Shown piece by piece: positions 37,768 to 46,369 of a stretch of DNA of 64,000 bases (its first letter is position 1; each line of letters starts with the position of its first letter). Source of the stretch: QYOJ01 sp043810345 (GTDB lineage Bacteria; Bacteroidota; Bacteroidia; Bacteroidales; FEN-979); assembly GCA_043810345.1 (NCBI GenBank), contig JBDROF010000018.1, positions 62,001 to 126,000 on the forward strand. Direction: 5' to 3'. The position numbers were made by a program, and so were the translations under genes. The notes beneath the pieces are model-generated. The model saw nothing but the letters and a program-made list of their open reading frames with translations. It ran no database searches and was not told the origin of the DNA.

Positions 37768-37887
37768 TTATCTCCAGTAGAAAAGAACGATGTCGTCCGG
37801 AAGCTCCTCCAGCCTGTATTTGTCCTTTGGTCCTGAAAAAGAGGAAGATGAAACCGAAAGCAGCAATGTAAGGAGAGCAATGCGCAT
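37768..37887 (-). CDS. Possible 39-residue secreted peptide
   Basis: ATG 37887 opens a short frame with a signal-peptide-like start (MRIALLTLLLSVSSSSFSG) and a charged end (KDKYRLEELPDDIVLFYWR) before TAA. It is too short to match a family. It lies between the giant gene and the M23 gene on the opposite strand. It could be real, or the remnant of a longer exported protein; codon evidence is too thin to decide. Confidence 0.3.
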   Translation of the reverse strand: MRIALLTLLLSVSSSSFSGPKDKYRLEELPDDIVLFYWR

Positions 37888-37954
37888 AGGTTGTTTGAAC
37901 TATCAGTAACGTCCATTTTGAGAGATAACGTATGAATAAATAAGGAGAATTCTC

Positions 37955-37962
37955 TATTTTTG
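37955..37962 (+). promoter_or_regulatory. -7 element almost touching the M23 start codon
   Basis: TATTTTTG matches TAnnTTTG and ends four bases before ATG 37967. If used, transcription would begin at or next to the start codon, giving a leaderless message. Confidence 0.45.
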
Positions 37963-37966
37963 CGGC

Positions 37967-39196
37967 ATGAAGAGATCCTGGCTAAGACTTGCTTTTCCGA
38001 TCATTATCTTGTTCGTTATACTCATTGGATCCATCATCTCATTTACAACTCCAGAAACCCTTGAAGTACCAGAAGTCGAACCAGAAACTGAACCCCATTT
38101 TGCCTATCACCTCAATATCGATACCCTGGACATCATTTACAATGAGGTCAAAAAGAATCAAAACCTTTCGGAGATCCTGGCTCCGTTAGTCTCCATGCAG
38201 ACCATTGATCGCATTGCCCGAACCACCCGACATATCTTCGACGTGCGAAAGATCCGGCCAGGAAATCGGTATGCCGTAATTACATCCAGAGACAGTTTGA
38301 AGAAGCCATTATATTTTATTTATGAGATCAGCGATACTGATTTTGTCGTCTATGATTTCAGGGATTCGTTGCATGTTTACCGGGATGAGAAGGTGGTCTT
38401 AAAAACTATAAAGAGTGCTTGCGGAACGATCACCTCCTCGTTATGGAATGCGTTTGTCGACAATGGTCTCGACATTGACCTGGCCCTGAAGATGTCAGAT
38501 GTATATGCCTGGACACTAGACTTTTACGGATTGCAGAATGGAGATAATTTCAAAGTCATCTACGAAGAGTTGTGCATTGATACCTTATCTGTTGGTGTGG
38601 GAAATATCCTGGCCTCCCGGTTCGAATCATCGGGTCACGACTTCTATGCGTTTTACTTTGAGCAGGATAGTGCAGGAACCTATTTTGATGAACTGGCTAA
38701 AAGTCTGCAACGTACCTTCCTGAAAGCTCCACTCCGCTTTTCACGCATCAGTTCACGTTTCAGCCATTCACGAAAACATCCAATCCTGAAAATCTCCCGT
38801 CCGCATCACGGCGTGGATTATGCAGCTCCACGTGGCACCCCTGTGGTTGCCCTGGGCGACGGTAAAGTAACAGAAGCACATTGGAACGGGGGATTCGGCA
38901 GGTTTGTAAAGATCAGGCATAACAGTGTTTATTCCACCGGGTACGGCCACCTTTCCAACTACGGACCAGGGATCAAATCCGGAACGTATGTGAAACAGGG
39001 AGACGTGATTGGCTATGTTGGCAGCAGTGGTCTCTCGACCGGACCTCATCTCGATTTCCGGGTTTATAAGAATCACGCTCCCATCGATCCATTGAAGATG
39101 GAATCGCCTCCTACAGAACCTGTTGATACATCAAATCTCAACGTATACAATGTCCTGGTGAAAACCATGATGAAGAAATTGGATTCCATTCACTGA
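37967..39196 (+). CDS. M23 family metallopeptidase, membrane-anchored
   Basis: A 409-residue protein with one N-terminal membrane span (LAFPIIILFVILIGSII). Residues ~50-265 form an OapA/LysM-like and beta-rich region. The LytM domain (~270-385) has the zinc ligands HHGVDYAAPRGTP, and GPHLDFRVY in place of the usual HxH; the HLDFR form is common in Bacteroidota, but one His ligand is replaced by Asp relative to LytM. It probably cuts or regulates cutting of peptidoglycan cross-links in the periplasm. Converges with the old yellow enzyme gene, six bases apart. Confidence 0.88.
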   Translation: MKRSWLRLAFPIIILFVILIGSIISFTTPETLEVPEVEPETEPHFAYHLNIDTLDIIYNEVKKNQNLSEILAPLVSMQTIDRIARTTRHIFDVRKIRPGNRYAVITSRDSLKKPLYFIYEISDTDFVVYDFRDSLHVYRDEKVVLKTIKSACGTITSSLWNAFVDNGLDIDLALKMSDVYAWTLDFYGLQNGDNFKVIYEELCIDTLSVGVGNILASRFESSGHDFYAFYFEQDSAGTYFDELAKSLQRTFLKAPLRFSRISSRFSHSRKHPILKISRPHHGVDYAAPRGTPVVALGDGKVTEAHWNGGFGRFVKIRHNSVYSTGYGHLSNYGPGIKSGTYVKQGDVIGYVGSSGLSTGPHLDFRVYKNHAPIDPLKMESPPTEPVDTSNLNVYNVLVKTMMKKLDSIH

Positions 39197-39202
39197 ACCC
39201 GG

Positions 39203-40273
39203 TTAAAACGTTTTTTTCATACGAATGTGCAGTGCCGGGCATTGAGAGCTGTCGGTGTACCATTTACAACGGGGTTTACATCTCTGGCAGGCAACTATCA
39301 TCTCCTCATGGTGTTGGGCTTTGGAGACCCAGTGGGGATCTGCAAGGATCGGACGTCCCAGGTTGATAAAATCGGCCAGGTTATTCTCAATCAGGTAGTT
39401 TGCCCGTTCCAGGGTGTGAATCTCATTCACCACTCCAACCGGGAGATGAACCTCCCGTTTGATCACAGTTCCCGAATAACAGATCCAATTGTAATCAAAT
39501 CCTTTGGGAGGACGGGGCAATGAAACCAGGGATCCACCATGTGAAACATCAAGCATATCAATGGGTTTTTGTTCGAGATAACGGGCTATAGCGATTCCAT
39601 CTTCCAGGGTGGGAGAATTGGCCCCTATCCGGTAAAAAAGTAACAGGGAGTCACCACAAGCTTGCCTGATCCCATCAATGATCTCGCAGGCCAGCCTCAT
39701 TCGCCCCTCCAGGGTTCTTCCAAATGCATCTTCGCGACGATTGTAGTAAGTGGAAGCAAACTGGCTAAGCAGATATCCATGCGCGCCATGGATCTGAACT
39801 CCGTCAAACCCGGCCTGCTGTGCCCGGATGGCAGCCTTGATGAAATCATCCCGGAGGGAATGGATCTCATCAATAGTCAGGTCTCTGGATCTCGGATCCT
39901 GTGGATTCGCAGAGGGTCCCGCCGGGCTATCGGTCACACTTTCCGGGGTAACCAGTCCTGCATGGTGCAATTGGATCAGTGAGACAGCACCAAAACTTTT
40001 GACGATCTCCGGGATGTGGTTCAGCCCTTCGATGTGATTGTCGGACCAGATGCCGATCTGGGAAGGAGCCAACCGTCCTTCTTTGCGTATACAGGTCGCC
40101 TCGGTAACGATGATCCCGGCGCCGCCCTCAGCCCGTTCACGGTAATGATCCAGGTTTTTCCGGGTAACGAACCCATCATCGCCGGCATACCCGAAGCAGA
40201 CCATTGGAGGCATGATCACCCTATTCTTTACAGGGATTCCTTTCAGGTTGAATGAAGAGAAAAGTGGAAGCAT
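39203..40273 (-). CDS. NADH:flavin oxidoreductase, old yellow enzyme family
   Basis: About 356 residues from ATG 40273 (MLPLFSSFNLKGIPVKNRVI), chosen because conserved family sequence begins there; the frame extends 13 codons upstream into the preceding gene. TIM-barrel motifs are KNRVIMPPMVCFGY, IIVTEATCI, LIQLHHAG, GFDGVQIHGAHGYLLSQF, RREDAFGRTLEGRMRLA and FINLGRPILADP. A Cys-rich tail (CQRCKPRCKWY) follows the barrel, as in 2,4-dienoyl-CoA reductase-like proteins, but no second domain exists. Substrate is probably an enone or enoyl compound. It starts two bases after the EXPERA-like gene, so the two are likely coupled. Confidence 0.87.
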   Translation of the reverse strand: MLPLFSSFNLKGIPVKNRVIMPPMVCFGYAGDDGFVTRKNLDHYRERAEGGAGIIVTEATCIRKEGRLAPSQIGIWSDNHIEGLNHIPEIVKSFGAVSLIQLHHAGLVTPESVTDSPAGPSANPQDPRSRDLTIDEIHSLRDDFIKAAIRAQQAGFDGVQIHGAHGYLLSQFASTYYNRREDAFGRTLEGRMRLACEIIDGIRQACGDSLLLFYRIGANSPTLEDGIAIARYLEQKPIDMLDVSHGGSLVSLPRPPKGFDYNWICYSGTVIKREVHLPVGVVNEIHTLERANYLIENNLADFINLGRPILADPHWVSKAQHHEEMIVACQRCKPRCKWYTDSSQCPALHIRMKKTF

Positions 40274-40275
40274 AT

Positions 40276-40566
40276 TCAACTGGTTTTGGTAAAAGGATGA
40301 GGATTTTTCCACATTTTCCAGACCAGGAAGATGGGAAAGAAAAACCAGGGAGCGTTCGCTAACAGGACCAGCTGCAGGTTCAGTCCACCATGAACCATAT
40401 CAATGAAAAACGGCAATGGCCAGAAGGGGTAGTCGAAATAATCCGGATCCTTGATCACCAGTTGCTCCGGATCAACGATGTGGGTAATGAAGAAAAGATT
40501 GATGAAGAAGAATACAAGGTAGATGTAATCGACCGGGCGCTGTTTCAGGGGGATTGGTTTGCGCAT
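40276..40566 (-). CDS. Short EXPERA-like membrane protein
   Basis: A 96-residue protein with about three hydrophobic spans (YIYLVFFFINLFFITHIVD, FWPLPFFIDMVHGG, WFFFPIFLVWKM). The start RPVDYIYLVFFFINLFFITH and the acidic DPEQLVIKDPDYFDYPFWPLP resemble the first half of EXPERA/emopamil-binding proteins, which act on or bind sterol-like compounds. Family members are usually longer, so it may be truncated or a minimal form. It is two bases upstream of the oxidoreductase. Assignment is tentative. Confidence 0.6.
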   Translation of the reverse strand: MRKPIPLKQRPVDYIYLVFFFINLFFITHIVDPEQLVIKDPDYFDYPFWPLPFFIDMVHGGLNLQLVLLANAPWFFFPIFLVWKMWKNPHPFTKTS

Positions 40567-40578
40567 AAATACTTGATA

Positions 40579-40641
40579 AGATATAAGATATTAGATGTTA
40601 GATATATTGCCAATTGCCAACTGCCAACTGCTAACTGCTAA
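40579..40641. repeat. Nine degenerate 7-bp tandem repeats between genes
   Basis: Nine contiguous heptamers without a gap: AGATATA, AGATATT, AGATGTT, AGATATA, then TTGCCAA twice, CTGCCAA, CTGCTAA twice. The unit changes from an AGATATA type to a TTGCCAA type with no loss of phase. Confidence 0.8.
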
Positions 40642-40711
40642 TTTTTTTCTCAGGCACAGCCGGCGCATTTCCGTCATGAGCTCGAGTTTTATGAAATGAA
40701 CTTTTGCGAAA

Positions 40712-40719
40712 CAAATATA
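40712..40719 (-). promoter_or_regulatory. -7 element for the EXPERA/old yellow enzyme pair
   Basis: Minus-strand TATATTTG, a full TAnnTTTG match, about 145 bases before the start at 40566; the array at 40579 would lie within the 5' leader. Confidence 0.45.
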
Positions 40720-40868
40720 CATAATCAACACAACCCTTCCTTTTATCTCATTCCGCATAAGTAATCATTAATCACGTTTCGCGTATCTCGAATCCGGCTT
40801 CCTTGTCACAGCGAGCAGAGCGAAGCTGCAGAATCCGATATCAAAATTGAACAATTCCATTGAAAATC

Positions 40869-40899
40869 TACCATTGTACATGGTAAATTGATAAGTTTG
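40869..40899 (+). promoter_or_regulatory. galM promoter with operator-like palindrome
   Basis: TAAGTTTG (40892-40899) is a -7 match 20 bases before ATG 40920. Immediately upstream, TACCAT-TGTAC-ATGGTA (40869-40885) is a perfect 6-bp inverted repeat with a 5-bp spacer, lying where sigma would bind between -33 and -7. A repressor site is the natural reading, but no regulator gene is nearby. Confidence 0.5.
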
Positions 40900-40919
40900 T
40901 ATCCATAAAGCCAAAAACC

Positions 40920-42062
40920 ATGAAACCCTGTTCTATCCTTCTCATTCCAGTGCTTCTGTGTTCGGGTTTCTTCACAGGTTGCCAGGATCCCGGAGACAGA
41001 AACCAATCATCAAACACCTCAATCCTCTCCATCATGAAAGAACCTTTCGGGGCTGCAGATAACCAGGAGGTATTCCTCTACACCCTTACAAACGCAAACG
41101 GGATCGTTGTAAAAATCACCAATTATGGTGGCATCATTACCCAGATCTGGATACCTGACAGGGAAGGTCGACCCGGGGACATTGTACTGGGGTATGACGG
41201 CCTCCAGGGATATCTCGACAACAATCCCTATTTCGGTGCCATCGCTGGCCGTTATGCAAATCGCATTGCGAAAGGCCAGTTCACGCTGGATGGAACCACT
41301 TACCACCTGGCAACTAACAACGGGAACAATCATCTCCACGGTGGAGAGAAAGGCTTTGATAAGGTGGTGTGGGATGCCACCTATACACTGGACTCTGCCT
41401 CCGTCGGGTTGGAACTTTCCTATCTGAGCCCGGACGGTGAAGAGGGATATCCCGGGAATCTCCATGTGAAAGTACTCTATACGCTGAATAATGCCGATGA
41501 ATTGACCACCGTCATCACAGCAACTACGGATAAACCCTGTCCAGTCAACCTTTGCAACCACACCTATTTCAACCTGAGCAAGGTCGACACAAACGTTCTG
41601 GGGCACATCCTCTCCATTGTCGCTGCCCAATTCACCGATGTCAGCGACGACCTAATTCCCACCGGGGATCTGCCTCCGTTAGCCGGAACCCCGATGGACT
41701 TCAACACCCCTCATGAGATCGGTTCACGGATCGAAGAGGTCAGGGGTGGTTATGACCACAACTATGTGCTTGATAAAACACCCGGCGAGCTGGCTCTTGC
41801 AGCCACCCTGCTGGATCCGAAGAACGGCCGGGAGGTCAAGATCTACACGACCCAGCCGGGCCTCCAGTTCTATTCGGGGAATTTCCTCGATGGTTCGATC
41901 AGGGGAAAAGGAGGAGCAGTATACAACAAGCATTACGGACTCTGCCTGGAGACCCAGCATTTTCCCGATTCCCCAAACCAGAAGGACTTTCCGAACACCA
42001 TTTTGAAGCCGGGCGAGACGTACCGTGAAATTACCGTATATAAGTTTGGAGTGGTGGAATGA
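40920..42062 (+). CDS. galM: Aldose 1-epimerase, lipoprotein form
   Basis: A 380-residue mutarotase interconverting alpha and beta anomers of galactose. An N-terminal lipoprotein signal ends FFTGC (near residue 24), so it is exported and anchored. Catalytic motifs are present: GRYANRIAKGQF, NHLHGGEKGFDK (first His), CNHTYFNLS (second His) and the general-base Glu in CLETQHFPDSPN. Length is normal for exported Bacteroidota members. It converges with galK, fitting a galactose-use locus. Confidence 0.92.
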   Translation: MKPCSILLIPVLLCSGFFTGCQDPGDRNQSSNTSILSIMKEPFGAADNQEVFLYTLTNANGIVVKITNYGGIITQIWIPDREGRPGDIVLGYDGLQGYLDNNPYFGAIAGRYANRIAKGQFTLDGTTYHLATNNGNNHLHGGEKGFDKVVWDATYTLDSASVGLELSYLSPDGEEGYPGNLHVKVLYTLNNADELTTVITATTDKPCPVNLCNHTYFNLSKVDTNVLGHILSIVAAQFTDVSDDLIPTGDLPPLAGTPMDFNTPHEIGSRIEEVRGGYDHNYVLDKTPGELALAATLLDPKNGREVKIYTTQPGLQFYSGNFLDGSIRGKGGAVYNKHYGLCLETQHFPDSPNQKDFPNTILKPGETYREITVYKFGVVE

Positions 42063-42099
42063 AATCAGGTTTTCTTTCTGAATTTCTTACTTCTGAGCA

Positions 42100-42122
42100 A
42101 GCCGCTGCCATTTATGGCGGCT
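42100..42122. terminator. Hairpin between convergent galM and galK
   Basis: AGCCGCTGCCAT-TT-ATGGCGGCT forms an imperfect stem with a two-base loop and overlaps the galK stop codon. Position between converging genes suits a bidirectional terminator; there is no clear T tract. Confidence 0.45.
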
Positions 42123-43296
42123 AATAACGGATATTCCGTACACCATCCGACACCTCTGCCACATAAAAGTCCGCCTTCAGGCCGGTCTTTTCTTGATATC
42201 TTTTTCCGGCCTCCTCAATGAATTGATCTAACGCATCTGTTTTCACGATGGAGACTGTGCATCCTCCGAAACCGGCGCCGGTCATACGTGATCCGATTAC
42301 CCCGGGGATCCGCTGAGCTTCGGCAACCAGTGTATCCAGCTCAAAACCAGTTACCTCGTAGTTATCACGCAAAGATTCGTGCGAGGCGTTCATCAGGGCG
42401 CCGAACTCCAGGATGTTGTGGTTCCAGAGGCAGGCAACTGCATTCAGAACCCGTTGGTTCTCCGAGATGACATGCCGGGCTCGTCGACGGATCACTTCGT
42501 CGGGTATCTGGTCCTGTACTTTGTAAAATTGCATGAAGCTGATTTCGCTGAGTTGGCTGATGTCAAATATCTCACCCAGACAGGTGATGGCCAACTGACA
42601 CTCGGCTACCCGTTCATTGTATTTAGAATCAGCCAGTTCTCTTTGTTTATTGGTATTGGCAATGACCAGACTGATCCCATCTAACATCAGGGGGACCATC
42701 TTATACTCCAGCGTCTTACAATTCAGGAAGATGACATGAGCCTTCTCACCCATCCCCACAGCAAACTGATCCATGATGCCACAATTAACTCCAACAAACT
42801 GATTCTCAGCCTTCTGGGATAATTTGATCAGGTCGATCAGGGAGAGATTGGTTTCCAGGAGGTCGTTCAGTGCAAAGGCAGTGACCATCTCAATGGAGGC
42901 GGATGATGATAATCCAGCATTATTTGGGATATCTCCGGAGAACAACAACTCCATACCTCCGAAAGAAATTCCCTGGAGCCGGAACTGATCCATCACACCC
43001 AGAGGATAATTCACCCAGTGGTTTTCCATCCTTTTGATACTCCCTGTCAACGGAACCTCTGTTTGAAATTTCATGTTGGTGGAAGCCAGGCGGATGACTG
43101 GCTCATCCACCAGCCGAATTAGCAGATAGGTTCCGAATTGCAGGGCACAGGGAAGGACAAAACCACCGTTGTAGTCGGTATGCTCTCCAATCAGATTTAC
43201 CCGCCCGGGGGCGAAATAGATATTCGGAGGTGCTTCCTGATTTCCAAAGCGTTTGAAAAAAAGGTTAAGAAGTGGTTGAGGATCCATGTTAAGCAT
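42121..43296 (-). CDS. galK: Galactokinase
   Basis: A 391-residue GHMP kinase that phosphorylates galactose at C1 (Leloir pathway). The galactokinase signature GRVNLIGEHTDYNGGFVLPC lies near residue 30, the ATP-binding IPNNAGLSSSASIEM near 131, the catalytic-Asp region NCGIMDQFAVGMG near 172, and the third GHMP motif RMTGAGFGGCTVSI near 345. An internal ATG three codons in (43287) is equally possible as start. It converges with galM; no galT is in the window. Confidence 0.96.
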   Translation of the reverse strand: MLNMDPQPLLNLFFKRFGNQEAPPNIYFAPGRVNLIGEHTDYNGGFVLPCALQFGTYLLIRLVDEPVIRLASTNMKFQTEVPLTGSIKRMENHWVNYPLGVMDQFRLQGISFGGMELLFSGDIPNNAGLSSSASIEMVTAFALNDLLETNLSLIDLIKLSQKAENQFVGVNCGIMDQFAVGMGEKAHVIFLNCKTLEYKMVPLMLDGISLVIANTNKQRELADSKYNERVAECQLAITCLGEIFDISQLSEISFMQFYKVQDQIPDEVIRRRARHVISENQRVLNAVACLWNHNILEFGALMNASHESLRDNYEVTGFELDTLVAEAQRIPGVIGSRMTGAGFGGCTVSIVKTDALDQFIEEAGKRYQEKTGLKADFYVAEVSDGVRNIRY

Positions 43297-43392
43297 TTAT
43301 GAACCGAAATTAATAAAAAGTTAAAGGAAACGGAGCACAATACCAGTAATTAGTTTTGGAGTGAAATGCCTTATTCCTTTAGAAAAATCAAT

Positions 43393-43400
43393 TAATTTTG
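43393..43400 (+). promoter_or_regulatory. -7 element for the beta-mannosidase gene
   Basis: TAATTTTG matches TAnnTTTG, 24 bases before ATG 43425, which supports that start over the earlier TTG-opened frame. Confidence 0.55.
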
Positions 43401-43424
43401 CTGAAATTATCTAAACCGCTACCC

Positions 43425-45971
43425 ATGAAAACTACTCTGAAACTAATCCTCATCAAGTGTATCTCTGGTTTGATCCTTTTAACCGGAAGCTTTCCTCTCG
43501 CTGCCCAGGAACAGAAAAACACCATTCCCCTGGATGGGATCTGGCAACTGAGGCAACAAGGATCTTCTAAAATCTTAAATGCTGTTGTCCCGGGAGATAT
43601 TTTCATGGACCTTCAGCGCAACAAGGTAATCCCTGATCCCTTTTTCTCAGCCAATGAAGAGAAACTCCAGTGGATTGGCGATACCGGATGGGTGTACGAA
43701 AAATACTTTGAGCTGGATCGTACTTTTTTTACCAACCGGCACATGCAACTGGTATGTGAGGGGTTGGACACCTACGCGAATGTGTATATCAACGACTCTC
43801 TGGTGATCACCGCAGATAACATGTTCAAGACTTGGTACGCAAGTTTGAAGGGAATTCTTCGAATCGGGTATAATAAAATTAAAATCGAGTTTCCCTCTGT
43901 CACCAAACTGAATAAGGCCTTTTATGATAAACTGAAATACAAACTCCCTGGTGATGAGCGGGTTGTATGCCGGAAAGCCGCTTACCAATTTGGCTGGGAC
44001 TGGAGTCCCCGGTTTGTTACCATGGGCATCTGGCGTCCCATTTACATTAAATACAGCAGATATGTGGATGTGCTTGGCGTCAACTTCATTCAGAAAAGCC
44101 TGACCGATTCCATCGCCAGGATGTCTGCTTCCTTTGTTATAAATTCCACTCTGGCTGACACGGCCGATTTTAAGTTGATGTTTGATTCCACCGTATTTTT
44201 CAGCGGACGCGAGTTACTTAAAAAAGGGATCAATGTCATTCGTATCGATTTCGATATGACCAACCCTAAACGATGGTGGCCAAATGGTTTTGGGGCTCCT
44301 ACACGCTATAATCTGGGATATCAGGTATGGTTTGCCGGACGAAAAGAGGCTGAAGGTCATCAAAAGATTGGTCTGCGTACCGTGGAACTGGTTCAAACGC
44401 CTGATTCCATCGGGACATCATTCTATTTGAATATCAATGATGTCCCAGTTTTTATCCGCGGAGCGAATTACATTCCGATGGACAATTTCCCTTCACGAGT
44501 GACTGATTCGATGTATACCGCTCTGATTATGGATGTGGATGCAGCGAACATGAATATGCTCCGTGTTTGGGGAGGTGGCATTTATGAAAACGATATTTTC
44601 TATGACCTTTGTGATGAGAAGGGAATCATGGTATGGCAGGATTTCATGTTTGCCAATGCCATGTACCCCGAGGATAATCAGTTCCTCAACAGCGTGAGGG
44701 ACGAAGTGATCCAAAACATTGTAAGACTACGGCATCATCCATCCATTGTTCTTTGGTGCGGAAATAACGAGATCGAAGAGGGCTGGTTAAACTGGGGCTG
44801 GGTGAAAGAATATGGCTACAACAAGCAGGATTCTTCACGGATTTACCGTAACTACCGGAAGATCTTTCATGAGTTCATCCCTTACGCATTGCTCCGGCAC
44901 GATACCCTGCGTCCTTACATCCCCACCAGTCCCATGCATGGCTGGGGACGGGAAGAGAGCCTGAAGGAGGGTGATTTTCATTACTGGGGCGTCTGGTGGG
45001 GAAAAGAGCCTTTCGAAAAATACAATGAAAAAGTGGGTCGGTTTGTATCCGAGTATGGGTTTCAGGGTTTCCCTGATTACACCACCATTGAAAAATTTAC
45101 CTTTCCGGCCGACCGGCAACCAGGCTCTAATGCCATGAAAGCACACCAGAAAAGTTCGGTGGGCTATGAGACGATTCAGGAATATATGGAACACTATTAC
45201 AAGGTTCCTACCGACTTTTCCATGTACGGGTATGTTAGTCAGCTTCTCCAGGCTGATGGCCTGAAAACAGCTATCGATGCTCATCGTCGTGCGAAACCTA
45301 CCTGCATGGGAACCCTTTATTGGCAACTGAACGACTCCTGGCCTGTTATCTCCTGGTCTACCCGCGATTATTTCGGAAAAAAGAAAGCTTCATACTGGGC
45401 TGCCTATCATGCCTACCGTGACTTCTTTGTATCTCCAGTGATGGAAGGGGACAGACTGAAAGTCTACGCCACTTTTGATGAACCGGAAAACCAACAGGCT
45501 GAGCTTCGGGTGGTGTTGGTTGATTTTGACGGAAAAGTGCTCTGGCAAGAGGTGAAAACGTACGACTTTTCAGCTAAAAAAACAGAAATTGTGACGGACA
45601 CCAACCTGTCGTCATACCTCGCCGGAGTAGATAAATCCAACCTATTCATCTACGCTCAAATCAAGAATATTCTTGGAATCAGGGCAAGCAATCTAAACTA
45701 CTTCGTACCACCCAAAGAGATGAAGCTGGAAAAAGCACCTATCGAGATCACGGTACAGAAGAGCCAAGGTGGTTACGACATCGAGCTCTACACGACAAAA
45801 CTGGCGAAAGGGGTCTACCTGAGCACCCCGGTAGCCGGCGAGTTCACCGATAACTATTTTGATCTCATGCCATTTGAAGTAAAATGGATCAAGTTTGTCA
45901 CCCAGGAGACCCCGATTAGTTTGCAGGATTCAATAAAAGTGATTTCCCTGATTGATTCCTATCCAGAATAG
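43425..45971 (+). CDS. GH2 family beta-mannosidase, exported
   Basis: About 848 residues from ATG 43425, with a signal peptide (MKTTLKLILIKCISGLILL). Residues ~35-200 are the sugar-binding jelly roll (CEGLDTYANVYINDSLV), then an Ig-like domain, then the TIM barrel. Acid/base Glu is in VLWCGNNEIEEGW, nucleophile Glu in FVSEYGFQGFPDY; RWWPNGFG and MLRVWGGGIYENDIFYDLCDE are typical of beta-mannosidases. It releases terminal beta-mannose from N-glycans or mannan oligosaccharides. A GH20 remnant follows, suggesting a former N-glycan degradation pair. Confidence 0.92.
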   Translation: MKTTLKLILIKCISGLILLTGSFPLAAQEQKNTIPLDGIWQLRQQGSSKILNAVVPGDIFMDLQRNKVIPDPFFSANEEKLQWIGDTGWVYEKYFELDRTFFTNRHMQLVCEGLDTYANVYINDSLVITADNMFKTWYASLKGILRIGYNKIKIEFPSVTKLNKAFYDKLKYKLPGDERVVCRKAAYQFGWDWSPRFVTMGIWRPIYIKYSRYVDVLGVNFIQKSLTDSIARMSASFVINSTLADTADFKLMFDSTVFFSGRELLKKGINVIRIDFDMTNPKRWWPNGFGAPTRYNLGYQVWFAGRKEAEGHQKIGLRTVELVQTPDSIGTSFYLNINDVPVFIRGANYIPMDNFPSRVTDSMYTALIMDVDAANMNMLRVWGGGIYENDIFYDLCDEKGIMVWQDFMFANAMYPEDNQFLNSVRDEVIQNIVRLRHHPSIVLWCGNNEIEEGWLNWGWVKEYGYNKQDSSRIYRNYRKIFHEFIPYALLRHDTLRPYIPTSPMHGWGREESLKEGDFHYWGVWWGKEPFEKYNEKVGRFVSEYGFQGFPDYTTIEKFTFPADRQPGSNAMKAHQKSSVGYETIQEYMEHYYKVPTDFSMYGYVSQLLQADGLKTAIDAHRRAKPTCMGTLYWQLNDSWPVISWSTRDYFGKKKASYWAAYHAYRDFFVSPVMEGDRLKVYATFDEPENQQAELRVVLVDFDGKVLWQEVKTYDFSAKKTEIVTDTNLSSYLAGVDKSNLFIYAQIKNILGIRASNLNYFVPPKEMKLEKAPIEITVQKSQGGYDIELYTTKLAKGVYLSTPVAGEFTDNYFDLMPFEVKWIKFVTQETPISLQDSIKVISLIDSYPE

Positions 45972-46020
45972 TACTATGGTGAGATGGGGAGGGGCTGAAA
46001 GAGATCTAGCTATTTTTTAA

Positions 46021-46279
46021 ATGAGAAGGATAGTATATTTATTAATAGGAGCTATCCTGTACGGAAAGACTGATCTTCTCCCCTGCCGGGATCTCTATCC
46101 ATAAATTCTCCCAGAAAGATTACGAACCCAGGACCCTGGAGCAATGGACAGACCTTAATTCTCCTGCACAGGTCCGGTACGTGAAGGTAGTAGCCAAGAC
46201 GCCAGGGATCTGTCCCGACTGGCTTCCGGGAGCGGGAAACAAGTGCTGGATCTTTGCAGATGAGATCAGCGTTGAGTGA
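46021..46279 (+). pseudogene. GH20 beta-N-acetylhexosaminidase remnant, catalytic domain deleted
   Basis: ATG 46021 opens a signal-peptide-like start (MRRIVYLLIGAILYG) that stops at TAA near 46105. In another frame, 46049-46279 encodes 76 residues ending QVRYVKVVAKTPG, CPDWLPGAGNKCWIFADEI and SVE, which I recognise as the C-terminal end of bacterial GH20 hexosaminidases. The ~600 residues that should lie between, including the TIM barrel, are missing. So this is an internally deleted gene, or an assembly collapse. It sits directly after the GH2 beta-mannosidase gene. Confidence 0.65.
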
Positions 46280-46369
46280 TGGCTTTAATGGGCATGAATT
46301 ACGATTAATATTTCGTAACTTTACATAGTTAACCTCAATGTAGTAACCTGTTCCCAAAACGAAAATCTT

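Larger units (their letters stand above)
40567..40919. other. 353-base divergent intergenic region
   Basis: Contains the heptamer array (40579-40641), a minus-strand -7 box CAAATATA (40712-40719, reading TATATTTG toward the EXPERA gene), a degraded copy of the GTCA...GCGAGC...GCGAAGC repeat (40805-40834), and the galM promoter with a palindrome (40869-40899). No gene is visible. Confidence 0.7.

Noticed and set aside
39000..39060. Inactive M23 peptidase because HxH reads HLD
   Set aside because: The HLDFR form is common among Bacteroidota M23 proteins, so loss of activity cannot be claimed from sequence alone.
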